A DNA stretch of 64,000 nt from Irpex lacteus (taxonomy: Eukaryota > Basidiomycota > Agaricomycetes > Polyporales > Irpicaceae): assembly GCA_001986395.2 (NCBI GenBank), contig MQVO02000063.1, positions 27,373-91,372 on the forward strand, written 5' to 3'. Within the stretch, counting starts at the first letter, position 1; every line of letters starts with the position of its first letter. The notes under the pieces were generated by a model. That model saw only the letters and a list, made by a program, of their open reading frames with translations, searched no databases and had not been told where the DNA came from. A program made the position numbers and the translations under genes. Positions 11,862 to 22,975 of the stretch are shown one piece after another.

Positions 11862-13850
11862 ATGAACGCCCCACAGCCGGAGAGTATGAACGAAGATGAC
11901 TTCAGCAAGCCATGGCTTCAGTATACCCGTCTATTTCAGGAAAGCCCTGAACCGGCTGCATCGAAGGCTCTAGAGCTATTCTCAACCGACGACCCTAGGT
12001 ACCTGCCTTTCATACTTTCGTTCCCATGGGAAGAGGACGCCTCTCAACTGCCCAAGGAATTGCACTCTTCCCACTTCCCCATCGCGTTACTGGACATTGT
12101 GACAAACCGCCGGTGGTATGCACAACTAAGAACACAGAAGGTCGCTGGTCCCCAAGGTGCGGGAAGGGAGGGGTCCTGGGTCGCAGTATGTTCTTGCTCG
12201 TTACTCTCTAGCACGGGCTCAGATGTTCTGACACTCCTGTCGTTGCGCTCGTCACTCTGGGACCTGCTACAGCTCAAAATATACCACACGTTGAGATGCA
12301 TCAGCAAGATCATCATCCTAGATAGTGGTAAAGTTCAACGCCCAACGGAGCCTTCCACGTGCGAAGGATGCATAGATCGCTTTTCACTGCTATGGAAAAT
12401 GCTCTGGGACCGTGACAACGCCCTGCAGCATTATATGTTCGCAGAAAACTTTGCAGGGTCAAACGGCGACATATTCCCTCTCATCGCGTACCTGTTGGAA
12501 TGCCACTTCGCGATGGTCCGACAACTTCAGTAAGTAGAGAGTCAAACTTCGACTACGTATATGCGATCTCGACCACTTCTCACCTATCAACAGACAGGGC
12601 GCCGCCCCCTCTCTATCCTCACATGCCGCTCACATTGCGCTTCTACTCTGGGGCCGCTCAAGTCCACAAACGTACCAGTCCCGTGTTTCTGCGCGCATCA
12701 TCGTGGCCATCTGTGAAGAGCGGGTCGACCCTCGAAAGCATCACATTGCCGAATTCCTTAATGAAGCCACGCTTCCTGCTACTGGCCCACCACTTGAAAC
12801 CTTATTTAAAGCATTGCCATCCGAAGACGCCAAAGATATGTTGGAGCCGTCTCGTTTATACGACGTACTCAATATCGTATTGGCCGTGCTATACGGCTCT
12901 CTCTCAATGGCGCGCATAAACGATGATTATATCAAGGAGACGCTGTACAGACTGGCTAGGATGTCTCGACGGTATAAGTGCCATGGGGATATGAGTGGCG
13001 GCCCGTTGGCCGATCGAAGGATATCTATCATGACTCTGAGCTGCTTCCAGTGAGTGCATATATACTTTCATCGACATAGCTCTCAAATGGCCTGTTATGT
13101 CCTCAGCTCCATATACAAGATTAACAAAGAGGCGGTTATGAAATGCGTCACCTTTGGTCCCCAGGAGTTCAACTTCCTCGCCGAGGTCGCGTCCGTCATC
13201 GTGTACGCATACACTACCAATACTGAGGACATTTTACGAGGTGAGCTCTGCATATGACTCCGTCTCTCTGTGTGCTATCCGCGTTCAACTATATCCGCAT
13301 AGAATCTATCGTTGCCATCATCACAGCGCTCAAGATATTCGGAGGCGGGCGGTGGGTCAACACCCAAGAAGAGGCCGCACGAGCCTTTGCCGACGTTCGT
13401 CGCATCCTCCATGGACACTGGTTGCCGATCCTCGAAGACCTCAGCTCCGCCCTGCATGCATCCAGACGAGGACGCGACCAAACGTCCGTCACTCACTTGG
13501 AAGAAATCACAAAACTCTGGCACGATCTAGGTACTGTGTACCGGCTGAATAGGTACTTACGGGAGCGCGACTTGTTAGTTCGCTACCTCACCCCGGCGGA
13601 GCGCGTCCAAGGCTGCTTCTTGACGGAGTGCCCGTGTTATGGGCGGAAGTCTCGGTGGCATAAGACTCGGAGGGTTTGCAGGGGATGTTGGGCGGTGTTC
13701 TATTGCGGCGAACGGTGTCAGATGAGGTGAGTCGTTGGGTGCAGTGCATCCTCATGCGCAAGCCTGAGTGCTTACTGCCAGTGTTTGGTATGTAGAGATT
13801 GGAAGTTGGGGCATAGGGATATTTGTCTTGGCCGTCAGAGCTTGAGCTGA
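11862..13850 (+). CDS. MYND-type zinc-finger protein, first copy (about 549 aa)
   Basis: Six exons: 11862-12185, 12273-12529, 12594-13049, 13107-13240, 13303-13726 and 13796-13850 (550 codons). All boundaries match those of the inverted copy at 51465-53501, which fixes the ambiguous ones: the 87-nt first intron is open if unspliced here but not in the other copy, and the fourth exon must start at 13107. The N-terminal two thirds are helical and of unknown function (DDPRYLPFILSFPWEEDA, GWRSSPQ-like repeats absent). The C-terminus carries a MYND finger: CPCYGRK, CRGCWAVFYCGERCQM, DWKLGHRDIC, i.e. C-x2-C-x5-C-x3-C-x8-H-x3-C at about residues 516-542, with an irregular first Cys pair. MYND fingers generally bind peptides, often in transcriptional regulators or methyltransferases. 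No SET domain is visible. It follows copy A in tandem. Confidence 0.85.
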
Positions 13851-14051
13851 AGTGCGGGTTTGTGAACTTGAACGACGGCGCTGCATTATCACCACTCAGA
13901 TCCACCGAGCTCCTTGGTCAGATCGCTAGTGACCATGCCGTAGAGCTGCGCTCGAACCCGAACTTTAGAAGTTAACGTCGACCCTTCAAGAAGCTCACCG
14001 TGACATCGTCGTGCCACAAGTCTGAGAGCCCCCATACTCTTCTGATTATGA

Positions 14052-14290
14052 TTCATAGTATGCCATTGGAAATCTCGTCGAGCCTGTGCATTGACAATTT
14101 GAAATAGAACTGCTTGCCTCCAGATGTGCAAGACGTTTTCTCTCACATACGGGTTAGACGATGTCTTTCAGTGTGATCTCCCAAGTCTTCCAGAATACTC
14201 CCCATAACTTCGTCTCGACGAATCTGATCTTGTCATGTTCACCCTCTTTGAACCGCAGCTCCTTCCTGTCGATCATTTCTTGGCTGCCAG
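14052..14290 (-). pseudogene. Truncated copy of the small gene found at 50647-51262
   Basis: On the minus strand it reads KELRFKEGEHDKIRFVET, KLWGVF and TLKDIV, matching the second exon of the 151-aa gene next to the other MYND copy. Here the GAA codon after DIV is TAA, a premature stop, and the first exon is absent: sequence right of about 14395 is unrelated to it. It lies tail-to-tail with the MYND gene, as in the inverted block. Confidence 0.65.
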
Positions 14291-14399
14291 CCTGACGCAG
14301 ATTGCAGAAGGTGTGTCGTACATACCACCGTAAAGGTTGAGTGAACGGTGGGCATGGAGGTTGGCCGACTGTACTCACTTCCATGTGCCGTGCTTTCAC

Positions 14400-16190
14400 G
14401 CATTTATCCTACTTATGCCACACCTCCAAAACGGTCATGAGGGCGGGCAGGCACGAGAAGCCGATGCACCCGTTCCTCACATGAAGCGCTGTGGGGAAAG
14501 GACAGTTGATGTGGGGAAGCGTGAGAACCTCGCAGTTCGGTCCGATCGCTCAATTAGAATGTTTGTTATGATTTGTTTCGTTTCGCTTGTTGTTTCCAAC
14601 TTGAACTTGAACTTGTCGCAAACGCGTCGTCTGTTCGCTGAATCGACGTGTTTCTGCTGAGTCGACATGTCTCTGCTGGCCTTACTCACACTCTCCGGAC
14701 AATATTCTTCGGTCTGCTATGACTACTGAAACAACAAGATCATGGCGAGGCGACCACCACTGCACTTTCACCACAAGTGACGCACCGGCCATCCGACCAT
14801 CTGAAAGTTTGACACCTCTTCGCTTCGATGTCACTAGTACTCTATCATGCCGCCCCTGCGCATGCCAATCACTACTTAGAGGACTCAATGGACACGAATT
14901 CGAAACGGAGGCTCAGAGACGCGGGACGACAGCCGAAGTCCGAAGTCACGATGCCTGCCGGATACAAGTCCAGGACGTACTGTATGAGCGAAGGTTTGAG
15001 TGTAGATCCTGAGAATTAGAAAGGACCCTAGATGTTGACACTGGTGATTGAGTGAGTGTCGTCATTGCAGGGCCTAGGAAGAGCTGGCGGGCGGCGGTGT
15101 AGTAGGTGCGTATAACGAACGACTGGACTAGTCTACGCAGGGCTTACTGTGGCTATGTGTTCTGCATAGGGCGACCAGCCTTTGTTACAAACTGCAGTTC
15201 TAGTTCGAGTCCCAGGCGCGCTGTATCACTCCGGAGAAGAAGAAGAGTAGAAGAAGTTTACTAGGAGAACACGATCGGACGACGGAGGAGTCTGGACCAA
15301 GAATGCACAAGAGTCGAAGAGTGCACGTTGAGGGACTGTCGCGCCGCGAGCTTGAAGTGCGTGATGGACGAATGCATATGCGCAAAAGATACTCGCACTC
15401 AAAGTGAATGGGGGTAAGTGATTTCAGGTACTAGTCATACGTCGACCCGCGCATGACCTCCGAACACTTGACACTGACACAACATTAACTCTATCACTCT
15501 ATCACGCTGCCCTGCCAATCACTCAAGCTTCAAGTGTCTCAATATTAATTGTCAATTACAATAGACACCGTGGCGAAGACCAGCTGAGAACTTCGAACAC
15601 AGAGGCCAGCTGAGAACTTTGAACACTGGCGCGGGACGACAGCCGAGGGTCCGAAGTCACAAGTCTCGCTTTCCAGGGACGAAGAAGCACGTATTGAGGA
15701 AGGTTTGGATTGGATTAGAAGGGTTCGAAGGGACCCCAGATGTTCAAGTTGGTGAGTTCGTTCCTGTTCACTGGTCGCGCCGGTGATTGAGTGAGAGAGT
15801 GTCGTCATTTTCGACTTGGAGGCGAGGAATGGACTAGGACTGGGATTTAGGTGCGTCTGACGATCAACTCATTCCGGTGTACCTCTGGCGTACTGACCTA
15901 TTGTAGTTTTGTGTTCTGAGAAGGTCACCGGCCACCCATTACCATGTCATTAAACGAGGATTCGAACAGACCGTCCCAGTCTCAGAGGGACCAAGTGAAA
16001 TTTCGAGGTCGAGGTCGGCCATCGTCGCAGAAGTAGACGTCGTAGACTCGTAGTGCCACCCGAACAGTCCTGGCGATCGACCACTGGCAGTTGATGTCTC
16101 ATAATCACGACGACCGAAGACTGGATACCCGAGCTCGTCGGGATCGCGCAGGTAAGTACACCACCTCTCGTTTCGAAGTCAAAAAACCGC
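14400..16190. repeat. Duplicated non-coding region, block I
   Basis: No gene is seen. The stretch around 14480-14660 (GTGGGGAAGCGTGAGAACC and following) recurs reverse-complemented at about 50390-50560 and partly at 25925-25990. About 15775-16219 is nearly identical to 26515-26961. The ORF-like frame at 15950-16204 is just part of this duplicated block and shows no protein signal. Confidence 0.6.
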
Positions 16191-19110
16191 CGTGTCTTGT
16201 TCATGTTCTTTCCGACTTCCTCGAAGAAGTCGGAAAGAACACAAACGCGATCAGCAGAGGTTTGGGCTAAGAATATGTAGGGTTCGAGGATGTGACGTCA
16301 GCGTGCAAGGCGGAACTGTGACGGATCTGGATCGACAAAGTGCGCCAGTTGAGCTGGAAGGAGTGACCGTCAAGGCTGTGCAGGTACATCATCGCTCGTC
16401 TCAAGGTCACAAATCCGCTATGTCATGTCTGTGTTCTCTCCAACTTTTTTGAAGACGTCGGAGACAACAAGGGCTCGATCAGAGGAGTCTACTATGTCCA
16501 TGTAAGGTTCGAGGATACGAACTCAGCGTGCAAGACGATGAACTGTGGTGTTCCCACAAGTGCGTTCAATGGTGCATTTTTCTACCCGCGACGCTGACGC
16601 TTGACCGTTCTTGGCTTAGGGAGTTTAGAGTTGGACGCTCGAGCGGGTTCTTGATTGGCACGTTCTTCAGAATCGAACTCTCATGTGCCTCGGCGAAGGC
16701 TTGAGCTGGGCGTACGCGTCAAAGAGATGTCGCAGTGGTACACAGCATACTGTACGTCCATTCCTGGATTTTTGGCATATATCGCAGGAACAATGGGCAG
16801 ACGAAAGTTCTGCTGGAGAGACGACCAACTGCGAGTGCGCCCTCAAGACACGGTGACACACCTTCCGAGCACCCGAAAGTTTGACACCTCTTCGATTCGA
16901 TATCACTCTATCACGCCGCCCTGCCGATCACCCAGATTCAATTCAACAACCCGACAAATTTCAAGCCATAAATTCGAAGGATCTAGAGGCGACAGCCGAA
17001 GTCCGAAGTCATAAGGACGGAGAAGGAAGAAGTCACGATGGTTTGGGAATTTGAAGTGTATGGGAAGTGCGATGTTGCAATTGAGAATTCGAAGGGGTAG
17101 AAGGGTTGGAAGGGACCCTAGATGTTGGCCGTGGTGAGTTCGTTTCTGTTCGCCGTTCGCACTGAGTGATTGAGTGTGAGTGTCGTCATTATCAAGATGG
17201 CAGATGGACCGAGGTTTAGGTGCGTCTAACGAACAGCTCATTCGAATTCAGGTGTACCTCTATGGCGGTTTTGTGCTCTAGGATGGTCATCCGTTACCGT
17301 GTTATTGAACGTGGACTCGATTTCAAGCGCGATCGTCCTAGTCTCAGAGGGGCCGAGTGAAACGTCGAGGTTGGTCGTGGCCGCAGGAGTGGACTTCCGT
17401 AATGCCCTGCACAGTCTCAGCGGTCAAACCCTCGCTGCCACACGACCACGATTAAGACAACCAAAGGGTAGAACGTCGGAGACCCGAGTCGGAGGTCGTC
17501 ACGATCGCGCAGTTCCACCACCAGTCATCTCGAAGTCACGGCACAGAACCGCCGTATACGTGTTCTGCTTGTATTATCTCCGACTTCCTCGAAGAAGTCG
17601 GAGAGAGCACAAACACGACTGGTCGTGGAGGAGTCCAGGCTAGTAATACGTAGATTTTGAAGAGACAGGCTTAGCGTGCCACTAATTGAGGTCGAGGAAC
17701 TGTGGCGGTCCTACGAGCTATTAGTTTGGACGGATAGCAGGACCCCCTGATCATGATGGGTGAGCGATTCAATACCAATATTAATGATGCATTCTTCTAC
17801 CCGCGACGCTGACTTAGTACTTTTGTTTTACTGTCACCGTTCTTAGCTGGGGAGTTTTAGAGTCGGACGCTCGTGTCACGAATACGACGCTCGATGGGCT
17901 GACTGTGCAAGAAGAAGACTTGGGTCGGAGATCGCGATCGTACGATTGTGCCGGTACACCACTAGTACGGCAAAGAACCACCGTGTACGTGTCCTGTTTG
18001 TGCTCTCAGCGACTTCTTCGAGGAAGTCGAAGAGAGCACAAACACGACTGGTCGTGGAGGAGTCTAGGCCGAGCCAGCACATGGTTCGAGGATATGAACT
18101 CAGCGTACCACTAATTGAGGTCGAGGAGCTGTGGCGGTCCTATTAGTTTGGGCCTATAGCAGGATACCCTGATGGGTGAGCGATTCAATATCAAGATACA
18201 TTCTTCTACCCGCGACGCTGATTTATGTTTTACTGTCATGGTGATTGGTAGGGGGTTTAGAGTTGGACGCTCGTCTTATGAACACGACCGCCAATATGCG
18301 CAAGAAGAACCGAGGTACCGGTGGCCGCGATCGTGCAGGTACACTACCGCTCGTCTCGAAGCCACAGAAGTTGTGTTCTCTCCAACTTTTTTCGAAGAAG
18401 TCGGAAAGAACACCACCACAATTGAAGAATTCAGGTCCATGTAAGGTTCGAAGAGATGAACTCAGCGTGCAAGTCGAGGAACTGTGGCGGTCCCACAAGT
18501 GCGTTCAATATTAATGGTGCATTCTTGTGTACCCGCGACGCTGACGCTTGACTGTTCTTCGCTTAGGGAGTTCAGAGTAGGGACACTCGTCTCACCACGA
18601 CGACTGATGGATGGAATGTGCAAGCAGACTCGAGGTTGTTGCTATCGCGCAGGTATACCATCCGTCGTTTCGAAGCTACAGAACCGCCGGATCGTGTTCG
18701 CGTTCTCTCCGACTTCTTCGAGGAACTCGGAGAGAACACAAATACGATCATAAGAGTCTAGGCCAAGGATGCGTAAGGTTCTAAAAGACGAGCTCGAGGA
18801 ACTGTGGCGGTCCCACAAGTGCGTTTAATAGTTCATTCTTCTACCCGCGACGCTGACGCTGACTCACGCTTGACTGTTCTTGGCTTGGGGAATTTAGAGT
18901 TGGACGCCCGAGGGGGTCCTTGATCCGCTTCTGACCGAGACGAACTTTCAGATCCCATGTGCCTCGGCGAAGGCTTAGAAACGCGTCAAAGAGACGTCGC
19001 AGCACCGCACAGCATACATCCATACATCCCGACCCGAACGCTCTTCCGATTTTTGTGCCCACATTCGTCGACGTGCCGGTAAGTGCGCCTCGGGTGTCTC
19101 CCTTTCTGAT
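16190..19110. repeat. Tandem array of about 300-450-bp units with a conserved hairpin
   Basis: A unit recurs about six times. Each contains TTCTACCCGCGACGCTGAC (e.g. 18839-18857; others near 17800, 18208, 18531 and 16584), then GTTTAGAGTTGGACGC, then an inverted repeat flanking TCGAAG/TTCGAG, then GGAACTGTGGCGGTCC. The best hairpin is 16205-16240, with perfect 15-bp arms (GTTCTTTCCGACTTC and its complement) around a 6-nt loop. Others lie near 17578-17604, 18004-18032, 18387-18418 and 18703-18737. The unit has no consistent reading frame. Related arrays sit at 26940-28370 and, inverted, at 48600-49470. Confidence 0.75.
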
Positions 19111-19760
19111 GCACTACTCTGCGCTAACGGAATGAAAACGAAAACGAAAACGCTGGTTTTAGGTTCAAGCGTTCATCTATCGACGACGATGACGCACATA
19201 TAGCTCTCGACCCTCATTCGAAGGCGGCGCATTGATGCATTAATGTGATGTGTGGCGGACAGCTCACCGGCGGGACGTGTGTTCTCAGCGTACAGACAGT
19301 GTGGAGTGCGTACGAGCTTCGAACTTCTCATCTCCCAGAACAGTGCCAGAAGCGAATCCTGTTGAATGGGCGTCCCACTCCGGCCTCTTCGTCCCGGACG
19401 CGTCTCACCAGGAGAACCATACAGTCCCGTCCAGTCTTTTCTAGTTGTCCCACCACCACCGCATCCCAGGCAATCCCAAGCGCAGTTCTCTGTTATCGAT
19501 ATCTGGGCACGGACGTCTCACGATAACGCAATACCCTCGTGAACCGTCTCTCACCCCAATAACCCAGTCTCATCACCTCTATTCGGTCATCGGGGGAAGA
19601 GATCTTCGACGTCAATTCAATTCAATTCAGTCGTTCAAGAAGCTGGGACCCTGACCTTCGATCTCAGGCTCACACCAGCGCGGTCCTCCCACTCGCACCA
19701 GTCATCGTATAAATAGTCCACCCCCTCCTCAGGTATGCCACTCCCTCAGCCCTCCTCGAG
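19110..19760 (+). promoter_or_regulatory. Conserved 5' flank of the DUF6593-like genes
   Basis: The stretch is repeated before the other two near-complete copies (about 28520-29157 and, inverted, 47826-48490), including TCTTCGACGTCAATTCAATT and a TATA box TATAAATA at 19708-19715 (29093-29100 in copy 2). It ends about 45 bp before the ATG. It is probably the promoter, duplicated together with the gene. Confidence 0.6.
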
Positions 19761-20758
19761 ATGCTGAACCGCGCGTTACCGTATTTTCTTGAAGACCGCA
19801 CTGGGCAGCTCGCCGATACCGAGTTCGATGATATCTATGACCGGTTGTTCTTGCACGTCTCTTCCTCTTCATGCTCTCCACCCTCTTCACCATCGTCCCC
19901 CTCACCTCCCTCCTCTCCTTCAATTCCTTCATCACAACAACCCCTTACGATAACCATCTCCTCAACCCCCCGCCGCTCCTCCCCTCACTCGCACTCCCAC
20001 TCCCAGCATCCTTCAAACACGCGCCGCCTATCAAATCACGCCCACACCACCGAACCAAATGTGACACTCGAGTTCGGAGGTTCGGGGGGTGCGTTGAGTC
20101 TTGGGAGTGTTACGTTTGCTACTACCAAAGCACGTAAGGAGAGTCTGCCTATGGGGACGTGGTTGCGTAAGACGTCGCTGTTTAGTGGGTGAGTATGTGC
20201 ACGCTGCTTCTCGCGCTTGGGGTATTCAGGCATTGTATTGTCATAGATCACTTTCGAGGAAGTTCAGAGCCTCAGATGGGGAGGAGTATCGCTGGGTTTA
20301 TCGGGGTGTCGAGGGGCACGAGTGGACTGTACGTATATCTGTTTCTTCTCCCTTCCCTCCATCTTCACCACCCCTCCTACCCCTTCCACCCCCACCCCCA
20401 CCCATCCCTCCCTCTCTGACAACGCATTTAAGTACTAATATACTAACCCCCACCCCATAGCTCCTCACAGCCAAATCAACCCAAATCGCCCACTACACAC
20501 TCAAACACCCCTCCAAACCCGCCTACGGAACGTCGGGGAACGTGCTTGTTGTTTGTGAGGCGTACGGGGGGATCGTCGTTGGTGAGTTTCTCATGTTTTT
20601 GGACTTTCTTGAGGGGAGTGAACTCTTCGAGTTTACGACTCGTAGAGGGAGTGGGGATGGGGTGTTAGTGAATGATCGCATTCTGATGAATTTGTTGGGA
20701 TGTAGAGGTGTTGGCGAGTTTGATCGTTATGCGGTGTATCGCTGCGTACAACCTCTAA
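19761..20758 (+). CDS. DUF6593-like protein, intact copy S1 (about 227 aa)
   Basis: Four exons: 19761-20188, 20247-20328, 20461-20581 and 20706-20758, together 684 nt, all in frame. It begins MLNRALPYFLEDRTGQL, followed by a Ser/Pro-rich linker (residues about 35-90), then LEFGGSGGALSLGSVTF. The conserved part reads GSLSRKFRASDGEEYRW, GVEGHEWT, IAHYTLKHPSKPAYGTSG and VVCEAYGGIVV, and ends EVLASLIVMRCIAAYNL. The pattern (a K..DG.EYRW strand, then a strand with A.Y, then a closing I..S..VM helix) is what I associate with the fungal DUF6593 family, of unknown function; this assignment is from memory. It is the only copy in the window with an unbroken first exon. Confidence 0.8.
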
Positions 20759-22065
20759 TCTCAACCTCCCGTCACCATGCTTTTCCACTCTACAACCCTC
20801 CGCACCACGAAGTCCACGGCTATCGATTGTCGGACAAATTCCGACTCTGCACGTGGAGGATCAAGACAGACAAAGACTCCTCTAACGCTGCTGCAGGTTC
20901 TCCTGTCCTCTTCAGGCTCCGGTGGGAGGAGCCTCAAGACGTCGTTCCTCTCCTCCAATGTGCATGCCCCGATGGGACGCAGAGCCCGAGGTCCCTAGTT
21001 GTTTGGGACCCCCTCATTGCCACGGTTTCGTCTGCAGGGCAATTCGACCTGCGACGTCTCGCGTCCAAAATCTGCCCGCCCCACCTACTTCACATTCGTC
21101 ACCTTCGGCCCACGGCATAAATACGTCCGACACTCACGGGCCATCTTTTAAAGCCTCTCTAGCACGCCCACGTTCGCGTAAAATTTCAAGCCTTGGGCGG
21201 TTTGACGCCTGTAGTGGGGCTTGAACATCATCTCAAGGACACGCTTCAACTTCGTCTCTCGTAATCATCCATCTCACTGTCAACATAACCATCTACTGCA
21301 TGTCTCTTCAAATTCTCGTCGTTCATCCTGCACATTTACCCGTCCATCGCTGTTGTCCGCAACTATATTCACTTGACTCTCCATTCCCTTCCATTCCCCG
21401 ATCCATCGCGCTGAACAACTTGAACTCGGATACTTCGCCCCTCCCTTTACCGGCATGCATCGATCGTCATCGTCGTTCTCCAGATCTACAGCGATATGTC
21501 GTGTGTTTGGTAGCAAATGGCCTATCTACGCATTATATCCATGACCTGTATCCCAAACCCGGTGCTCTATTTCTAAAAGCCTCGGATGAATGGCATATCA
21601 ACTGAAGGGCGAAGTGCACCTCGAGCTGTATACCGGTAATGGACAAGCATAAGCGATGCCGAGTTGTTCATATTCTGTCGGACATCTTTATTCTACACGT
21701 GTGTATACCCACAGCTTTTCCTTATAAAGTGTTCAATCTCTCTCAGCCTGCCGAAAGTCGCTAACAACATATTTAAGGGTTGAGCTAACAAATACACTAC
21801 ACGAAGAACCTTTGCATCAGCCAACTTGAGTATGTACACTATTGCGTTGAAGTTGCGTCGTACTAGTGCATTAACTTGGTATGCGATCCTACCGATACAA
21901 CCTCTCTCATCACGCTTTCTGATTTTGTGTACCACTTACTACTTAGATCATCAACTTGTGTTTCTCGGGGCTGAAATAACTTCATCGGTTTCAAGCTCGT
22001 ATCACCGTGGATAGATCGAGTCCCGGGACACCATAATTGTCCTGCATTTCCCAAGAGCCGGCGGC
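20759..22065. repeat. Duplicated downstream flank of S1; no gene
   Basis: The part up to about 21540 resembles the sequence after the S4 fragment (about 37194-38750). Both contain a run like CATTTxCCCGTCCATCGCT and AGCAAATGxCxTATCTACGC. No protein-coding signal is seen in either copy. Confidence 0.5.
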
Positions 22066-22290
22066 TATGGCCGACAACGACTTCGGGCAACTCGGAACAT
22101 CAACTTGTTTTCTGTTTACCCAACACGCCATCGCAATGGCCGGACACCTATTCCCAACCAACGATCTCAGATATTTACCTTTCAAACTTTCGTTCTCCGA
22201 GTCATGGGAAGAGGATTCTGTCACTCGGCTACACAGCATTGCACTCTTCCCTCTTTCTCAGCGCCTTAGTGAACCTTGTGTCAAACAAGT
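22066..22290 (+). pseudogene. Remnant of a MYND gene (first exon only)
   Basis: It reads NDFGQLG, LFPTNDLRYLPFKLSFS, WEED and LHSIALFPLSQRLSEP. This aligns with the start of the two full MYND genes (DDFSKPW, LFSTDDPRYLPFILSFP, WEEDAS, LHSSHFPIALLDIV) but with small indels, a shifted frame at the end and no downstream MYND finger. Its place just before copy B suggests that the duplicated block broke here. Confidence 0.75.
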
Positions 22291-22299
22291 ATTGATATG

Positions 22300-22975
22300 A
22301 AAACTACTGAGATACATGAAGATGGCAGTGCCCAGAAATGTTGGAACTTTGGAAGAGTCATGGAACGCGGTATGTTCTCACGTTATTACGGTCACAGACA
22401 TGCTGCCTAACCTTCCCCTTAACTGTGCCTCTTCTGTTGCATTGCCACAGCTTCACTTGTAATACGCGCACATTGACAAGCTTATGCCATATCCGTCGCA
22501 CACAGCCTTACCCTGAGCAGATTGTCGCTTCTGCTGGACCGGATTCTCACGGCGCTCAGTGTAAGTAGTCTGCTCCTTCGGTATTTCCCTCGACCAGCCT
22601 TCACCTCTCCACAGCGATATCTAGCATTCTGAGCTATGATTTGACGCAACAAGTAGCCTTTAAATGCATGTTAGAATATATGGGAAGGCATATAACCCTA
22701 ATCCAACCGTATACGACCATCCTCACGCTTTGGCCTCTCGGTAATCGCCTTGTTCCGAGCCTTCGCAATTCCACATACCTTACTATGGCTTTGGTTTCGA
22801 TCGTCGCGTTGCTTTCAAGTGGCTGATCAATTTGTAGGCTCGCACGATGCACAGCCAGATGAATGGGCTGTGGTGCTGCCTGATGGGCACTAACACTTGG
22901 AGGGCCTATAAAACACCCCATAGGTTTAAGCTATTAGTACCCAACCACCCCTCTCCCTTGCCTTAGCTTTGCAGC
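22300..22975. other. Intergenic / promoter of copy B
   Basis: No supported gene. A pyrimidine-rich tract lies just before the ATG at 22976. Confidence 0.4.

Noticed and set aside
15950..16204. Minus-strand open frame of 84 codons, repeated almost exactly at 26694-26948
   Set aside because: Its conservation is explained by the recent 440-bp DNA duplication; there is no start context, no intron and no conservation of the frame in the more diverged array copies.
16190..19110. Hairpins considered as a CRISPR array or as tRNA-like genes
   Set aside because: Units are hundreds of bases long and imperfect, there are no short regular spacers, and no cloverleaf or anticodon can be drawn; the context is a eukaryotic nuclear genome.
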